NCBI GenBank assembly: GCA_019925095.2
Contig: CM034411.1
Span: 12,710,001-12,774,000 of the forward strand
Direction of reading: 5' to 3'
Origin: Dendrolimus kikuchii
Taxonomy: Eukaryota; Arthropoda; Insecta; Lepidoptera; Lasiocampidae
Length of the DNA: 64,000 nt
Every line of letters begins with the position of its first letter. Positions within the stretch are counted from its first letter, which is position 1. A program made the translations under genes and the position numbers. Positions 10,236 to 21,976 of the stretch are shown here, in pieces. The notes under the pieces are model-generated. The model was not told the DNA's origin. It was given only the letters and a program-made list of their open reading frames with translations, and searched no databases.

Positions 10236-12473
10236 ATTTTGTCATTTTTGTCAAGTTTTGTCATTCATATAGCATAAAGAGAATAATGGCAAACAACAAA
10301 TTTAATATAATGTAACCTGTACAATATATTATAAAAAAAAGTCTAATATGAGCTCATATTTGTATTACGAATATAAAATTTCACCCCGAAACAATAAAAC
10401 CTAAAAAAATTCATAACAAACTCAAATTAGTAAAAGGTTTACGATCGATCATTATGTTTACATTTTCCATAATTTAAAGTGAACACATAAAAATGTTAGT
10501 ATTCAAAACACCAACATTTTAGTGATGTAGTCAACATATCCACATTCGGTCTAAATAGTACAACCTGCCGAATTTAATTATTATGGAATGATAACATTAA
10601 GATTTTACCCATCCTACTACGTCCCTAAGTGAGCTATAATTCACGTCATAATCGTTTTATGCATTTTAAACAAGGCATGGAAACAGGAAAACAAAGTCGA
10701 ACCGGTTACAGCCCTAGTACATAACAACTTTTTTCGGTATTGTTCTAACTTTAACTTCAATCAAACGGTTTTTGGTTATAAAAGTTAGTTAAATAGGTAT
10801 TGTTGAATAAACCGGTTTCGAATGATTTCGAAATGTTTTTGCCGCACGCCTTCAAATCGCACAGCAAGCTTTCAGTCGCACATAAACACATGTTTAGAGA
10901 GATATAATGATACTTCCTTTTTTCGTGGAATAAACTGGTTAGTTCAGGTTTATACAACGCTCTTTAAGGTTGACACTCTGAACCAAGTAGTTGTTTAAAA
11001 CCGGTTATAACCAATTAACCGATTGCAAGCCTTGATTCTGAATATGGCAGAATATTAACATTAAATTAAAATAGAACAGCAACCGAATTGCTGTTTTAAA
11101 CAAACGTAAATGTAGCTTAAAATTTGCATGATGGAAAAAAGATCCTAAAGGATGAAAATAACCACGATAATAACGATAACAGCCATTTTTCAGAAAGGAA
11201 CGAACAGAGTATGCTCACCACACTAGGCCAAGATGGATTGTCACGCCGGTTACCTACATCGGTGTGCTGGTTTCATCACATTTTCCTACACCGTTAGCAC
11301 GGTGTAATTGTAACAATATGCACATCAGGTCAAAAAACTGCCTGAGTGGTTTATGCTTCTTATGTTTGGGGTCCGTTATGGATCTATGAAAGGATTTATT
11401 CAATTAAGAGTGATTTAATTAATATATTTAAGTGAACACAGTATTTCCAAGAAACCGTTTTATTTATGAGAGAATAGTGATGTCAACGTATAATAGTGAT
11501 GTGCATTGTATCACAGATATCGAATTAACTCGATTTCTAACAATGCTTACCAGCCACGATACAGACTCGCGTCGTTTGAAACGTGAGAGCGTAAACCACT
11601 AAGCTATAAGAACACCGTGGCTTATAAGAACTTGACAGTCCTGAATTACTTATCATAAACAGAAAAACTGATTGTAACAAATCAGACGAAGATTTTAGGT
11701 GCATGCAGCTAACTAGTAAAATTAAGGTAAGCCGAAAATTCCGTAGACAAATATAAAGGCTCAACCCTAAAACGAAGGGTTGCGATGGATATAGACCCGT
11801 CATTAACCCTTGATTAAATGTTCCATCTACGGAATTTCAACCTTTCTAGCAAATTAAATTCTCATTTTTACCCCTCCCTGTTATACTTTCGGCCATCATT
11901 TTCCATTACGAAATATCCGTGTACTTTCCGTAAACTTGATAATGTTTGGGCTCGTTGCTTTAGAAATACGAACTTGGTACTGCAGGTGAAATTTGTATGA
12001 GACCATTGGTACGCACATGCTGCCTCACTTGGAGCCAACCTTTTAGATAGAGGCTTTCTTCAGCCCCTTTACCCGGACCTGACGGACGTGCAATATCAGG
12101 ACATTTGTTCCCAAACTTAAGTTAACCGCTTTCAGTAAATCGAGACTACCAGCGTAGACAATTTTCTTACAGTTTATGTGATATGTCAAATAAGAATGGC
12201 AATAGAAGATAGCTGAGGGTGCTGACCCTCTTACCCTCAGTAGAAAAACCTGTAAATTGTATCAAGTACGGGCAATCTATGAATAAAATATTGCCGATGT
12301 CCTAATTCGGGCATCCGGCAATAGCTGGAAGTTTCACACTACCAAACAATGTGACAGGGATGAGAAAGTTATCTTAGAATTTGTAATGAGAATAAACCAC
12401 TACACCCTGTCCTGTGCAATTGTATGTCAGTTACAGATGTAAAGCTCACACAGCTCAGTCCAAAACTTCTATC
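10236..12473. other. Long unassigned AT-rich stretch
   Basis: No gene was recognised. On the minus strand near 11560-11650 a TAGCTTAGTGG block fits a pol III A box, but the B box position is poor, so at best it is a decayed tRNA-derived SINE head. The rest shows no supported feature. Confidence 0.4.
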
Positions 12474-12770
12474 CATACAGGAACACGGAAAGATCACCAA
12501 TTCCTGCGTTCAGGCGGCCTGTTGTACAAGACAACAAAAATACCCACAGTCATGTCGTATGGCATTTCCCTCTTTGCATGGCACTGGTGTAGAGTATACC
12601 GCTAGAATAATCTTGAATTGGGTTCCTGTATCAGTGGCAAGATTCAAGACCCATTTCGAGGCTGGTGGCACATTGGTAGTATCTTCAGTGTTCCAATAGT
12701 TTATTAGCGATGGTAACCACTTGCCATCAGGGCCGTCACCTACTCCCCTGTACTCTATCATAAAAAAATC
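12474..12770 (+). mobile_element. SINE-A copy 4, strongly diverged
   Basis: Recognisable landmarks are CAGGAACACGGAAAG, GGCGGCCTGT, TAGAGTATACCGC, GGCACATTGGTAGTATC, GCGATGGTAACCACTTGCC and an A-rich end. Many substitutions and small indels mark an old insertion. Confidence 0.6.
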
Positions 12771-12814
12771 ATAAACAATTTTACTTCGACAAAAATGTAC
12801 ATATTGTTTTTTAT

Positions 12815-13160
12815 TTCATAGGTGTCAAACAGGCACATGGCCCACCTAATGGAAATCGGTCACCGTCGCTTATAGACGTTTGCAACACCCAAAGACAGCG
12901 CGTTGCCAGCTTTAGGAATGGTATAGAGATCAGAAAAGAGGATTGGAATAGAAGAGGTGGAATAGGGGAGTGGAATGCGGGATGGGACAGGAGAGGAGAA
13001 AATGGGCTATTGGAACTCGTACGAACCACGATTAGCTCAAAACTAACTGTTTCACGCTGATATTCTGCAAGAGCTTGGTATCACATCGAACAAGCCGGCC
13101 CCAAGAACTGTAATCAAGATAATAATTCCAGCATGGATGACTCTACCAGGTCAAGAATAC
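12815..13160 (-). mobile_element. SINE-B copy 1
   Basis: A second family whose 3' tail (reading minus) also carries GGCGACGG/GCGACGGTGACC..CAGGTGG-like tail sequence, but with a different body. The + strand body includes GATTAGCTCAAAACTAACTG, TATTCTGCAAGAGC and CATGGATGACTCTACCAGG. Relatives lie at 21185-21480, 47318-47600 and 48918-49500. It contains a purine-rich internal tract. Confidence 0.6.
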
Positions 13161-13165
13161 ACGAG

Positions 13166-13746
13166 TTAAGGGGCATCCACAAATTACATCACACCAATTT
13201 ATGATTTTTGTAACCACTCCCCCCCCCCCCCCGTCCTTGTCCTTGGTCACATTCGTGAGACTCCTCCCTCTTTAGTGTGACATCACATATTTTGCAATTA
13301 TACATAAAGACATTTTCAAATTAAAACAGTAGTTCCGTAATTATTATTATTTTCATTTTAATAATTTAAACACTATGCTCATACAAATAGAGTTGAAAAT
13401 ATTTTAAAGTTTTTCGTTATCAGTTGAAATGTCGTGTTTTAAAGCTTAAATACATTAGATTTTGAAATGTGACGTCAACAAACTAAGGACCCTCCCACCC
13501 TTTGTCACACGACGTCACACTTCGTCGATCCCCCCCTTAAGTGTGACATACATACATACATACATACATACATACATACATACATACATAACTTCACGCC
13601 AGTTCCCTTGCGGGGTAGGCACGACCAACAGAGTGCCATATTAGGCTTATTCTTACACACCTCACTTGCCTCTTTGACATTCATAACTCTTGTCATGCAA
13701 GCGACAAGAGTTATTAAGTGTGACGTTATTTATAAATGCCCCCTAA
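13166..13746. mobile_element. MITE family M1, enlarged copy with nested LINE
   Basis: Left end TTAAGGGGCATCCACAAATT and right end TTATAAATGCCCCCTAA match the ends of 9571-9734. The interior carries GTGACGTC blocks, a 14-C run (13219-13232) and a LINE insertion at 13548-13713. It is larger than the other copy even without the LINE. Confidence 0.65.
13537..13724 (-). mobile_element. TATG-tailed LINE inserted in MITE, 11-bp target-site duplication
   Basis: TTAAGTGTGAC at 13537-13547 is repeated at 13714-13724. Between them, reading minus, are the last codons (MNVKEASEVCKN region), the 3' UTR and a long TATG tail. The 5' junction has an extra inverted segment: ATAACTCTTGTC and its complement at 13683-13694 and 13703-13714. 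The copy is severely 5'-truncated. Confidence 0.85.
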
Positions 13747-14284
13747 TTATTTTTTGTGTCTTGTATGGTGTTATCTCACATCCTACGAACACCCTGAATG
13801 ATTGCATCACAACTAAAAATTGATTTATGAGAAAGTTGCCCCGTAACTTACGAACCGCGGTGAGTAAGCAACGTGTTGAACTCGTAAACGGGCTCGACAG
13901 TTTTATAAACGATTTTACGCCAGTTTTAGTGTCGGTAAGGGTGTAAAGTCAATTCTCCAGGACCGCTAAGTTTATTTGGTGGAAGGTGACGATTGATTTA
14001 ACGCAGTTCAATGTTTATTACTGGATCGTTACTGGTGTATACAGGAGCCCGTACAATGAAAGCGTTGCAAGTTGAAAATATAGTTGCAATCAGATCACGT
14101 ATACCCGTCCGCCTAATCTTAACTTTTTTCATAATAACACTACATTTACTTTGTAGCGCTATAGAGTACATCTTCTTGGGAAATTACATCTATGTAGACC
14201 AAGTGGTTTCCAAGAAACCGACTATGACAAAGCATTTCAATTTTAACAAATAAACATTTAATACAACATCCAGAACTCGGTGCA
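13747..14284. other. Unassigned sequence
   Basis: An 80-codon + frame at 14011-14253 resembles nothing I recognise. It lacks supporting context and is not called. Confidence 0.4.
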
Positions 14285-14645
14285 AAGTGAAAAATAAAAA
14301 TTAGTATATTTTGAAAAATTCTTATGTTTGTGTCTTTATGTTTTATTTGGTACCGATTTTAAGTTGTTGCAAAAAATATTTATTTTGCGTTTTTTTATTA
14401 CTTTTCAAGTTTTAGCTAGTTTTTTTTCTTACTTTAAGTTACGTAAATTTGTACCTATATATATACATTGGATATATGTTATACAATAACAATGAAATTT
14501 ATTTGAAACTATACTGAACCCAATGCAAAAATAGTCATTAAAAGTCGATCTAAAAACAAAGAGTTATGGATGAAAATACATAAACAAATATATTTACTCG
14601 ACGAATTAGGAACCTCCTCCTTTTTTGATGTCGGTTAACAAACAG
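14285..14645 (+). repeat. Dispersed repeat family F, copy 1
   Basis: Shares with 56881-57310 an opening AAAATT(A)GTATATTTTGAAAA block, an ACCGATTTTAAG-like block and the closing GACGAATT..GAACCTCCTCCTTTTTT(GA)GTCGGTTAA. The closing block ends both copies. There is no coding capacity. Confidence 0.55.
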
Positions 14646-15267
14646 CCAAACAGACAGCCAGACATGACATTTACATGAGAGTTCCGTTCTTGCCTAAATG
14701 GTTACGAAACCCTAATAATTAAGCGCGAATTAAAAATAATTTTCAATTTGAATAAAATATTACAAATCACTTAAACCCTAATCGTTCCCAACTTAGGCAC
14801 TATCAAAATTGATAGATTAGTTTGTCACTTATCACTTGAATACAATCGCGTGGATTTGTGCAATTTCCACGATTAACTTTATCTCTTGCAGTTATCTTAA
14901 CAGCTTGCTCACTGAACCGAGGAGACATGTAAGGCTTCCCATCCACTACAAAGTTAATACTGTATGACAAAGTGTAGCTTGTGCATAATTTAAAATAAAA
15001 CTCTTTTGGGATTAAGCTCGCCCTTGTATATTACCACTATAAAATAGTTACATTAAAAATGTTTAATTTTATGTACAATATAAAAATAAAGACGGGTTCA
15101 AATTTTTATACTATTATAACTCGCCTATGGGGTATTTATGTAAGCTGAAAACCATCCTGCTACTTACCAAATATGCAGCTATAGCATTCAAGTTAAGAAC
15201 AAACACCAGGAGCGTTATCAAAGTATTGTCGTCTTCTAGAGGACTAGAACACGACACAAGATTATTT
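14646..15267. other. Unassigned AT-rich sequence
   Basis: Nothing was recognised. Confidence 0.45.
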
Positions 15268-15392
15268 TGGCAATGTGCTCTAAAACAGGAGTACTAGCCA
15301 TCCAGATGCAAACGCCCTACCACCTGGCTTAGGGATATTATATCGCATATTACGACAAGCCGCCCGGCCGGCAAAATTTTGTATTCTTTAAT
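15268..15392 (-). mobile_element. SINE-A partial copy 5a (head half)
   Basis: Contains TAGCCATCCAGATG, CCCTACCACCTGGCT and GCCGCCCGGCC, then AAATTTTGTATTCTTT. This is the head half of SINE-A read on the minus strand. The tail half is missing. Confidence 0.6.
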
Positions 15393-15425
15393 ATAAATAC
15401 TAGATAAAAGTTACATATACAAAAC

Positions 15426-15665
15426 AACTCACAACCAGGTGGTAGGGTATTTACCCATCTGAATGGCTACCACCCCTGGTCTACGGTATGCTGCCATAAC
15501 AATATTGAGTGGTGTTCTGGCATTAGTGGTCAAGTTCTAGTCTCCCTTTAGAGAGCGGCAGCACATTGATAGCACTTTGGTGCTACATATGTCCCTCAGC
15601 GATGGTAATCACTTGCCATCAGGTGGGCCGTCTGCCTGTCTGCTGAACTCATACAATAATAAATA
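15426..15665 (+). mobile_element. SINE-A partial copy 5b
   Basis: Contains CACAACCAGGTGGTAGGG through AGAGAGCGGCAGCACATTG, GCGATGGTAATCACTTGCC and GTCTGCCTGTCTGCTGAAC, then an AATAAATAAATAAAA tail. The head is missing. It lies in inverted orientation to copy 5a. Confidence 0.7.
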
Positions 15666-15675
15666 AATAAAAATT

Positions 15676-16435
15676 GTGTGTCTGAAGTTCACACGCAGTA
15701 GACGTGAAACTTCAGAGCATATACTCACAAATAATTATTCTCTAACTTTTATTAATCTATATATATAAAAATCAATTGCTGTTCGTTAGTCTCGCTAGAA
15801 CTCGAGAACGGCTGAACTGATTTGGCTAATTTTGCTTTTTAATTATTTGTGGAAGTCCAGGGAAGGTTTAAAAGGTGGGCAAATATGAAAAAATTGCTTG
15901 GAATGTAGTAAAAACAACAATTTCGCTTTCCCTTAGAAACTATTCCTACCTGTCAAACATGTGATATTCGTTCCGTCGTTCAGAAATCAAATTAAATTTA
16001 GAGTAGTTTTTTTTGGTTTTGAATGTCAAACATTTGATGTTCATCCCGTCATACAAAAATCAACGTTTTTTATTTATTGATTCTGAGGCGGTACGAAGTT
16101 TGCCGAGTCAGCTAGTATAAATATAATTCCTTTCGCCTATATCCGTCAACGTATAATTCAAAATAGACTTCTTAAGTATCACTTTCAATTTTTCACTGCA
16201 TTAGTCTAAAATTTTATTATCTGTTTTATTTCGGTTCAAATTAGACTTATGTTTAATCATCGGTCTTATTGACTCTCTAATCTGTGCTGCACAATGTAAA
16301 ACTCGTATCTCATTCTTTCGCATGCTTAGTTTTATAGATTTATATGTTTATCTCTTTTTAGTGTCGCGTTTTCGTTTCATCGAATTTCAAATCACAACCA
16401 TTCTAAAGAAGTTTCACTTAAAAATATACATAACT
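15676..16435 (+). repeat. Dispersed repeat family D, interrupted by Helitron-like element
   Basis: Both parts (15676-15755 and 16116-16435) align in order to the reverse complement of 515-828. The + strand carries GTTCACACGCAGTA at the start and GTTTCATCGAATTTCAAATC near the end. The split point is exactly the Helitron-like insertion. Confidence 0.7.
15756..16115 (+). mobile_element. Non-autonomous Helitron-like element
   Basis: Starts TCTATATATATAAAAATC and ends CAGCTAG (CTRR form), flanked by A and T, the host dinucleotide used by Helitrons. A hairpin-capable GGC..GCC segment within CTGAGGCGG..TTTGCCGAGTCAG sits just before the terminal CTAG. The family D copy at 515-828 lacks this insert and shows the uninterrupted A-T site. 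No Rep/helicase coding is present, so mobilisation would need a partner elsewhere. Confidence 0.75.
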
Positions 16436-16794
16436 TCATTTTACATAAAACATTTAATTTAATGTTATTGCTTTCACTGGGTTCTCAGCCGAACACGTAT
16501 GAAAACAAGACTAGGGAAACCTTTATGAATATTAAATCGAAACACACGGATGAGGTTAAAATTTATTATTTAGTACTCGAGTTTTCAGATCATACGCAGA
16601 TTCATGTATTTTGTGGCATGTTTGTTTACGGGGCTAGGACATAAATTTTAGACACATTTGAGAACGTATAACTCCTAAGGGAGAATCTTGTTACGGATAG
16701 TTAGTTATTTGTGGTTCAAAGTGATGCTCCAAGTGTAAACTGACATACAAGCGTTAATTATTATACCAAGTTATTTCATGTAATTTAATATACT
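16436..16794. other. Unassigned sequence
   Basis: Nothing was recognised. Confidence 0.4.
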
Positions 16795-17455
16795 AGTGGT
16801 CGCCCGTGGCCGAAATTCGACCATAATAATTTGTTGTCAAAGATTATACTTCTATAATCACAGATTTTGCCAAGGCAACAATAAACAAAAGAGTATATAT
16901 GCGTGTATGTGTCAAATATATGGTACTGTGTGTAGTGTTTTTTATGGATTTAATGTATTACCTATGCATGTTTTTTTTTTAAATATTAGCATTCTGCACT
17001 CCTTCTTTTTTTTTTTTTATTGCAGGAGATCAGCAGACAGGCAGACGGCCCACTTGATGGAAAGCGGTTACCATCGCCTATGGACATTTGCAACACCAAA
17101 GTTGCTACAAATGCGCTGCTGCTCTCTTAAGGGAAACTGGAACCTGGTCACTAATGCCGGAACACAACTGAAGGTTGTTATGGCGACATACTTTAGACTA
17201 GGGGTGGTAGCCATCCAGTTGGGCAAATGCCCTACCACCTGGCTGTGGGTTGTTAAGTCGCCTCTTACGACAGGCCGCCCGGCCGCAAGAAATTGTATTC
17301 TTTCTCCGTTCCTGCACGGATAAGGATAAGGTTCCTTCTCTATATAAACTACAAGTGTGTGAAATTTCATACTCCTCTGTCCGCGCAATTTTCGTAAAAA
17401 GGGTACAAAGTTTTTGCTGTTTTTGCTTCACGTATTATTAATATATATAAGTAGA
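16795..17455 (+). repeat. Dispersed repeat family C, interrupted by SINE-A
   Basis: The first part begins ACTAGTGGTCGCCCGTGGCC. The second part resumes with TCTATATAAACTACAAGTGTG and ends TTTTTGCTTCACGTATTA. The SINE-A insertion lies between at 17006-17322, flanked by a short TCCTTC on both sides. Confidence 0.65.
17006..17322 (-). mobile_element. SINE-A copy 6, well preserved, nested
   Basis: T-run and TTGCAGGAGATCAGCAGACAG at left, head TTCCTGCACGGATA at right. The minus-strand frame from CRNGERIQFLAAG to GVANVHRRW is open. It is younger than the family C copy it interrupts. Confidence 0.85.
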
Positions 17456-18177
17456 TACCTTCAAGTAATACGCAAGAAAGCTAAGAAGTGAAGGATTCAA
17501 TGTTTACTTATTTGTTTACTAACTAAATGAGCAAAGGTAGTGGGTGTATTAAAAATCTGGCACAAAAAGGAATATTAAGAGAAAAATGCTAGTAATAGAA
17601 ATGTTTCAATAACGATAATAATGACTCGAATACTACTATAATTACTGTACTAACAGCATAATGTTACAGCGAATTCTATATTTTAGAAGCCTTTTTTAAA
17701 CGTCCGTGTTAAAATGTTCAATCAGTGAATTATGAGCATGATAACGGTTTGAAATAAAAAAAATATTACATCTTATGAGTTTAATTATTCAAGATTTCTT
17801 TTTGTTTATTTAAGAAGGGGGTATAAAATAATTAAACGTATACTTACATAACATACTTTATATACTCTTTATTTAGAGCGGACTTTGCAGTTTAGCAACT
17901 ACGTCACACGTGTAATGCTTGAACACTGTCTATGTAAATACATAATAATAAATAGCAGCCTGGACATTCATTGCTGGACCCATATCTCCTCATTTCAGGG
18001 TAACGAACTGTACACTAACCACACGTATCTTAAGCCTGATTCACGGGTTTCAGAAATCGATAATATCTACTTGAATATATGTAAATGTATCATTATGCGT
18101 TTACTCCAACAGCAGCACGTGATAATTACAAATTATACAAGAAAAAAGTATTTATGGGCTAGAAGATGACTGTATGC
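17456..18177. other. Unassigned AT-rich sequence
   Basis: A 94-codon + frame at 17885-18169 has no recognisable domain and is not called. Confidence 0.4.
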
Positions 18178-18730
18178 CTTATAGTAGGGGAGGCCAAGCG
18201 GGGATTTTGAGATTTACTCGAGCGTGGCAGAATAACATAAGGGCAGAAACCTTGCACCCTATTATGTACTCCCACCATATACGAACCCTTCATATAGGGT
18301 GAGGGTATTTCTATTCTTCAATTTTTTTTCGACACATTATTGGAATTCGTCCACATCGTTTTTAGATTATGGGTCAGCACGACAAGGACATCAAGCTGAA
18401 CCGTCTGTATATTAATCTGACGCGCTCGAGTATTTCAATGCGACGTTTTTTTTCTGCATTTTAAAAAAACGGCCATGACTTTTCCAAATCGTCAGTCTTT
18501 TGAATAGGAGTTCCTTTAGGGTTTACTTAACATCCCTTTTGAATATCTGACGCGCTTGAGTATTTCTGTGCGACTCTTTTTTTTTTAAAACCTGTACTCT
18601 TTCCCCCCTCCAGTGAAAAGGCATACATCATATAACCTTTTTTTCTAGCATCTAATCTTCACAATCCAAAAGGTCCCCGGGACGCTCGACTAACTCCAAA
18701 TTTAGCATCTTGGGCTCCCCTACTATTAAG
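18178..18730. mobile_element. 553-bp MITE with TA-type flanks
   Basis: Inverted ends: CTTATAGTAGGGGAGGCCAAG-like at left and the complement of CTTGGGCTCCCCTACTATTAAG at right. TA sits at both outer edges of GTAGGGGAG, as in Tc1/mariner-type elements. Internally GACGCGCTCGAGTATTTC (18419-18436) recurs as GACGCGCTTGAGTATTTC (18549-18566). No transposase was seen. Confidence 0.65.
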
Positions 18731-19304
18731 ATTATTTCTGCGTACCTACAGTATTTAAAAAAATGAATCAAGAGTAAATTATATAAACAAATTCACGAGT
18801 TCCGTCCGTTTCTAAATTTTAAAATAACATAGAAACCGTCCGCAAACATTTCAAGCTTTTCCTGCGCTAAATTATATTTCCATATCAAATAACGCGTTTA
18901 GCGTATAATTGCGAATGAATGAAGTATGAGACGGCGTGAGACGCGCTTTCCGGCGGGAGGCGAATCAATTTAGACGCACCAATGAGCGGTCTCCGTCACA
19001 CGTCGGCACGCTTCACGCGCATATTAGGGCTGGCACATACCTGTTTGATGTTAGTATAGTGGTGTTTATTTTATATTAACTATGCCCTACCATTTTATTC
19101 GTGCGAGACGTCATTTGTTATGAACCCTGCAAAAATTACGAAATAATACATACACAACATTATATGATAAAATCCTTGTTTGTTCGAGTTAGACTATCTT
19201 TAAAAATTCATCCGAATTGAGCCGCTTCTGCGCTTATTAGACACACTCAAACAAGAATTTTAAGAACGACTATTTATGATTCGACAAAATAACCCACAGA
19301 CAGA
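18731..19304. other. Unassigned, with CpG-rich patch
   Basis: The patch at about 18890-19030 has many CpG sites and a CCAATGAGCGG box. It stands out from the AT-rich background, but no transcript start or exon can be defined. Confidence 0.35.
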
Positions 19305-19510
19305 TCGGTATTTTCCTGTTTGGTTTGAATGCCTACCACCCCTGGTCTGGAGTAAGGCGCCATAACGACCTCGAGTTGTGTTCCAGCCATGTTCCACTCT
19401 CCTTTTAGAGAGCAGCAGCACATTGGTAGCACCTTTGTTGTAGGCGATGATAACCGCTTTCCATCAGGTGGAGCGTCTGCCTGCCTGCTGAGCTCATGCA
19501 ATAAAAAAAG
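19305..19510 (+). mobile_element. SINE-A copy 7, 5'-truncated
   Basis: Begins in the CTACCACCCCTGGTC body block and runs to the CTGCCTGCCTGCTGAGCTC tail and A-run. A deletion removes part of GTGTTGCAAATGTCC. A separate tail-only fragment lies at about 19660-19740. Confidence 0.7.
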
Positions 19511-19659
19511 ACAATATAGAAATTGCATTTTTTACATAATTTATTATTATTATATTTCGTTTAACATCACAGGCAGGTACTTCAGTTTTAATTATTGGCA
19601 CATTGGAAATAACAAATCAGGAAAGGTGACCAACAAATTATGTGCAATTTTAGAAATTA

Positions 19660-19740
19660 ATTTCACCTCTATAGGCAACGGTAACCACTTTCCATGAGCT
19701 GGACCGTCTGCCTATTTGCCAGCTTCACAATAAAAAATAA
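19660..19740 (+). mobile_element. SINE/LINE tail fragment
   Basis: Only the tail block CTATAGGCAACGGTAACC..CCGTCTGCC and an A-rich end are present. It could derive from SINE-A or from the LINE that shares the tail. Confidence 0.5.
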
Positions 19741-21184
19741 ACAGAAATCATTATGTTTTCAAGGTTAGTGTTTTGGTAATTTATTGAAGCGAAGGCTCGT
19801 GCAAAGTAGATAGTTAAAAAGCACAATGACACAATTAAAACGTTAAAATATACGCCCTCAAAAACCTCAACAATTCGACGATAAATTTAATTTTAAATCC
19901 CTAAACGTATCAGTTCAACAAAACACGTGAAATACTTCAAAACTGTCGCGTGTTCAAAACTCCACCAACGTTTAATTACTTCGTAAAACGCGAATGTAAA
20001 TAAAATTGTTCGATCGGCAGAGGGTTGGCGATGTTTTGTTGTGCTGATGTTTATGCCCTCAAAACTCTTACAAATAAATAACGCAAGATTTTATCAGTGT
20101 TTCGAGACTGGTGCAGAAACTAAGAGATTCATCAGAAAAGGTTAACAAGGTTTTATTGCGCAGAAATACTTTTTGTTCTCCAACAATGAATTCCGAGCGA
20201 CAACACGCATAAATGTGGTTAGTACCTTTTAAAACAACCGACCATACATTATAGAACTTGGACATACTTTTTATATTATTTAGTAACTACTGTTTCTGTC
20301 GTTGTCGGATAACCGCTGGACGTAGGCCTCCCCAAATTTCTACCACATATATCGGTTTTCCGCTTTTTTTCATCTAGAAACTACTAAAATCCACAGGCTA
20401 GAAGCGAGCTGCATCGCTCCCAGTAAAATTAGTTGCAAATTTATTCACATAAAAATTAATTGTAGCATTATTTTTACGTTACTTCTGAAAGAGTATACTA
20501 AGCCGAAAAAAGTAATTACTAATGTATAAGAATAAAGTTCTGGTCACATCTGTCACAGGGCCGATGGCTAATGGAGTAGATGTGTTCTGCAGTAGAGACC
20601 ACGACTCAGTAAATAGGACGCCCCTGCACCTCGGTGAAACGACAACTTGTGAAAAGTTATTAGTTGGGACTGAATGAAGAAACCGCGTAATCGGGATATG
20701 TGGCGCAAACTACAGTATTAGAATTTTGCGAGCTATGTCAATGGCTTTGGTTCTGTTACGGATATACTCGTCTAAAATGTTGATTCATGGACTGAACTGT
20801 GCAAGGTTGCCGGTAGCAGCTGGATGAGAAAAGTGGATATAACTAGTGACGCATACTAAGGAAGACCTACGTCTAGAAGTGGAGAGTGATCAGTGTTCCA
20901 GATACTTGGTTCAAAGATATATATGCCTGCCAACCCTAGGCGATCGCACGCGACGACACGAATGTCGCGTGGCCACGCCGGATCGCATCACGCGCCGACT
21001 GACCGTGTGTCGACGACTCGAGAATTTGTTATCTTTGGCTTTTAAATGTTTGTTTTAACAAATGCTTCAACCGAGAGGCGTTAACTTAGGTGCTTTATTG
21101 ATTTTTGTAAATACTTACTTAAGAATTTTAAACGACCCATACATCAGATACATATATACCACCTACCAGAAATATGGTCTTTTT
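19741..21184. other. Mostly unassigned, with LINE trace and CpG-rich patch
   Basis: CGCTGGACGTAGGCCTCCCC at about 20313 matches the end of the LINE family seen at 39757-39905. A CpG-rich patch lies at about 20930-21020. Nothing else was recognised. Confidence 0.35.
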
Positions 21185-21480
21185 TTATTACGCCGCTGGT
21201 AAACAGGCAGGTAGCCCACCTAATGGAAAGTGGTAACCGTCTGTAGACGCTTGCAAACACCGGGGTCGAAGCCGACGCGTTGCCAGCCTTTAGAATAAAG
21301 TAGAGGGAATTTAGGAGGGATAGGATAGAAGGGATGTAATATCGGGAATGGGACACAAGAGTCAAACAGTAGAAATATTGGTTGCGCCGAGGAACACCTC
21401 CTTATAAATTCTTCCTCCCCATCTTCGCCATCAAGAAAAGAATAAACTTTTAAACGAAGAATGCGCAAAACAAGAAACAT
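21185..21480 (-). mobile_element. SINE-B-like copy 2
   Basis: The + strand shows AACAGGCAGGTAGCCCACC, then AATGGAAAGTGGTAACCGTC and GACGCGTTGCCAGCC. This is the shared LINE/SINE tail block followed by the SINE-B purine-rich region. Related purine-rich sequence and a CTCTACCACG end continue near 21720-21835. Confidence 0.5.
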
Positions 21481-21976
21481 TCAGGTAGTGTCAGTGCTGT
21501 CACCGCAATACACATAACGATTGTTGGAACACAATAAAGAAATAAACTGTTATAACTTAATTTAATGATCATGAGCATATCCTAGTGAGAGTGTGAAGCC
21601 CCGGGGGACGATTGCAGTGTGGCGGTGGACTGGTGGCGAGGTAAGTTACTCTTCCCTTGCTTCTTCTTCCATGTCCCTTTGCCTTCTCCCGGCCATCGCA
21701 TCGCGCCCACAAAGAGGATATACAGGATGGAATAGGAGAATGGAATAGGGTGAAGGAATACATAAGAGATAAGGGAGGGAGAAATGGGCCTTAAGAACTA
21801 TACTCAAGATTCCTGGCCGGCTCTACCACGTTGGAAGCAGAAGAAGAACATTTTCAAGCAAGATCCTATGTGGCAAACTGATACAAGCGAACGACTACCT
21901 ATAAAATTAACAAAAGTACAGTATTTTCACCGTAGTGAAAAGATTGTGATTGTGTTTAGTACCGTTATAGTCATAT

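Noticed and set aside
11560..11650. tRNA or SINE head on the minus strand
   Set aside because: An A-box match only; the B-box position matches poorly and no family body follows.
13548..13590. TACA microsatellite as an independent locus
   Set aside because: It is the tail of the LINE insertion inside the 11-bp duplication.
20560..20720. Another SINE-T copy
   Set aside because: Loose similarity only; neither pol III box nor the CTGCCGATT tail is present.
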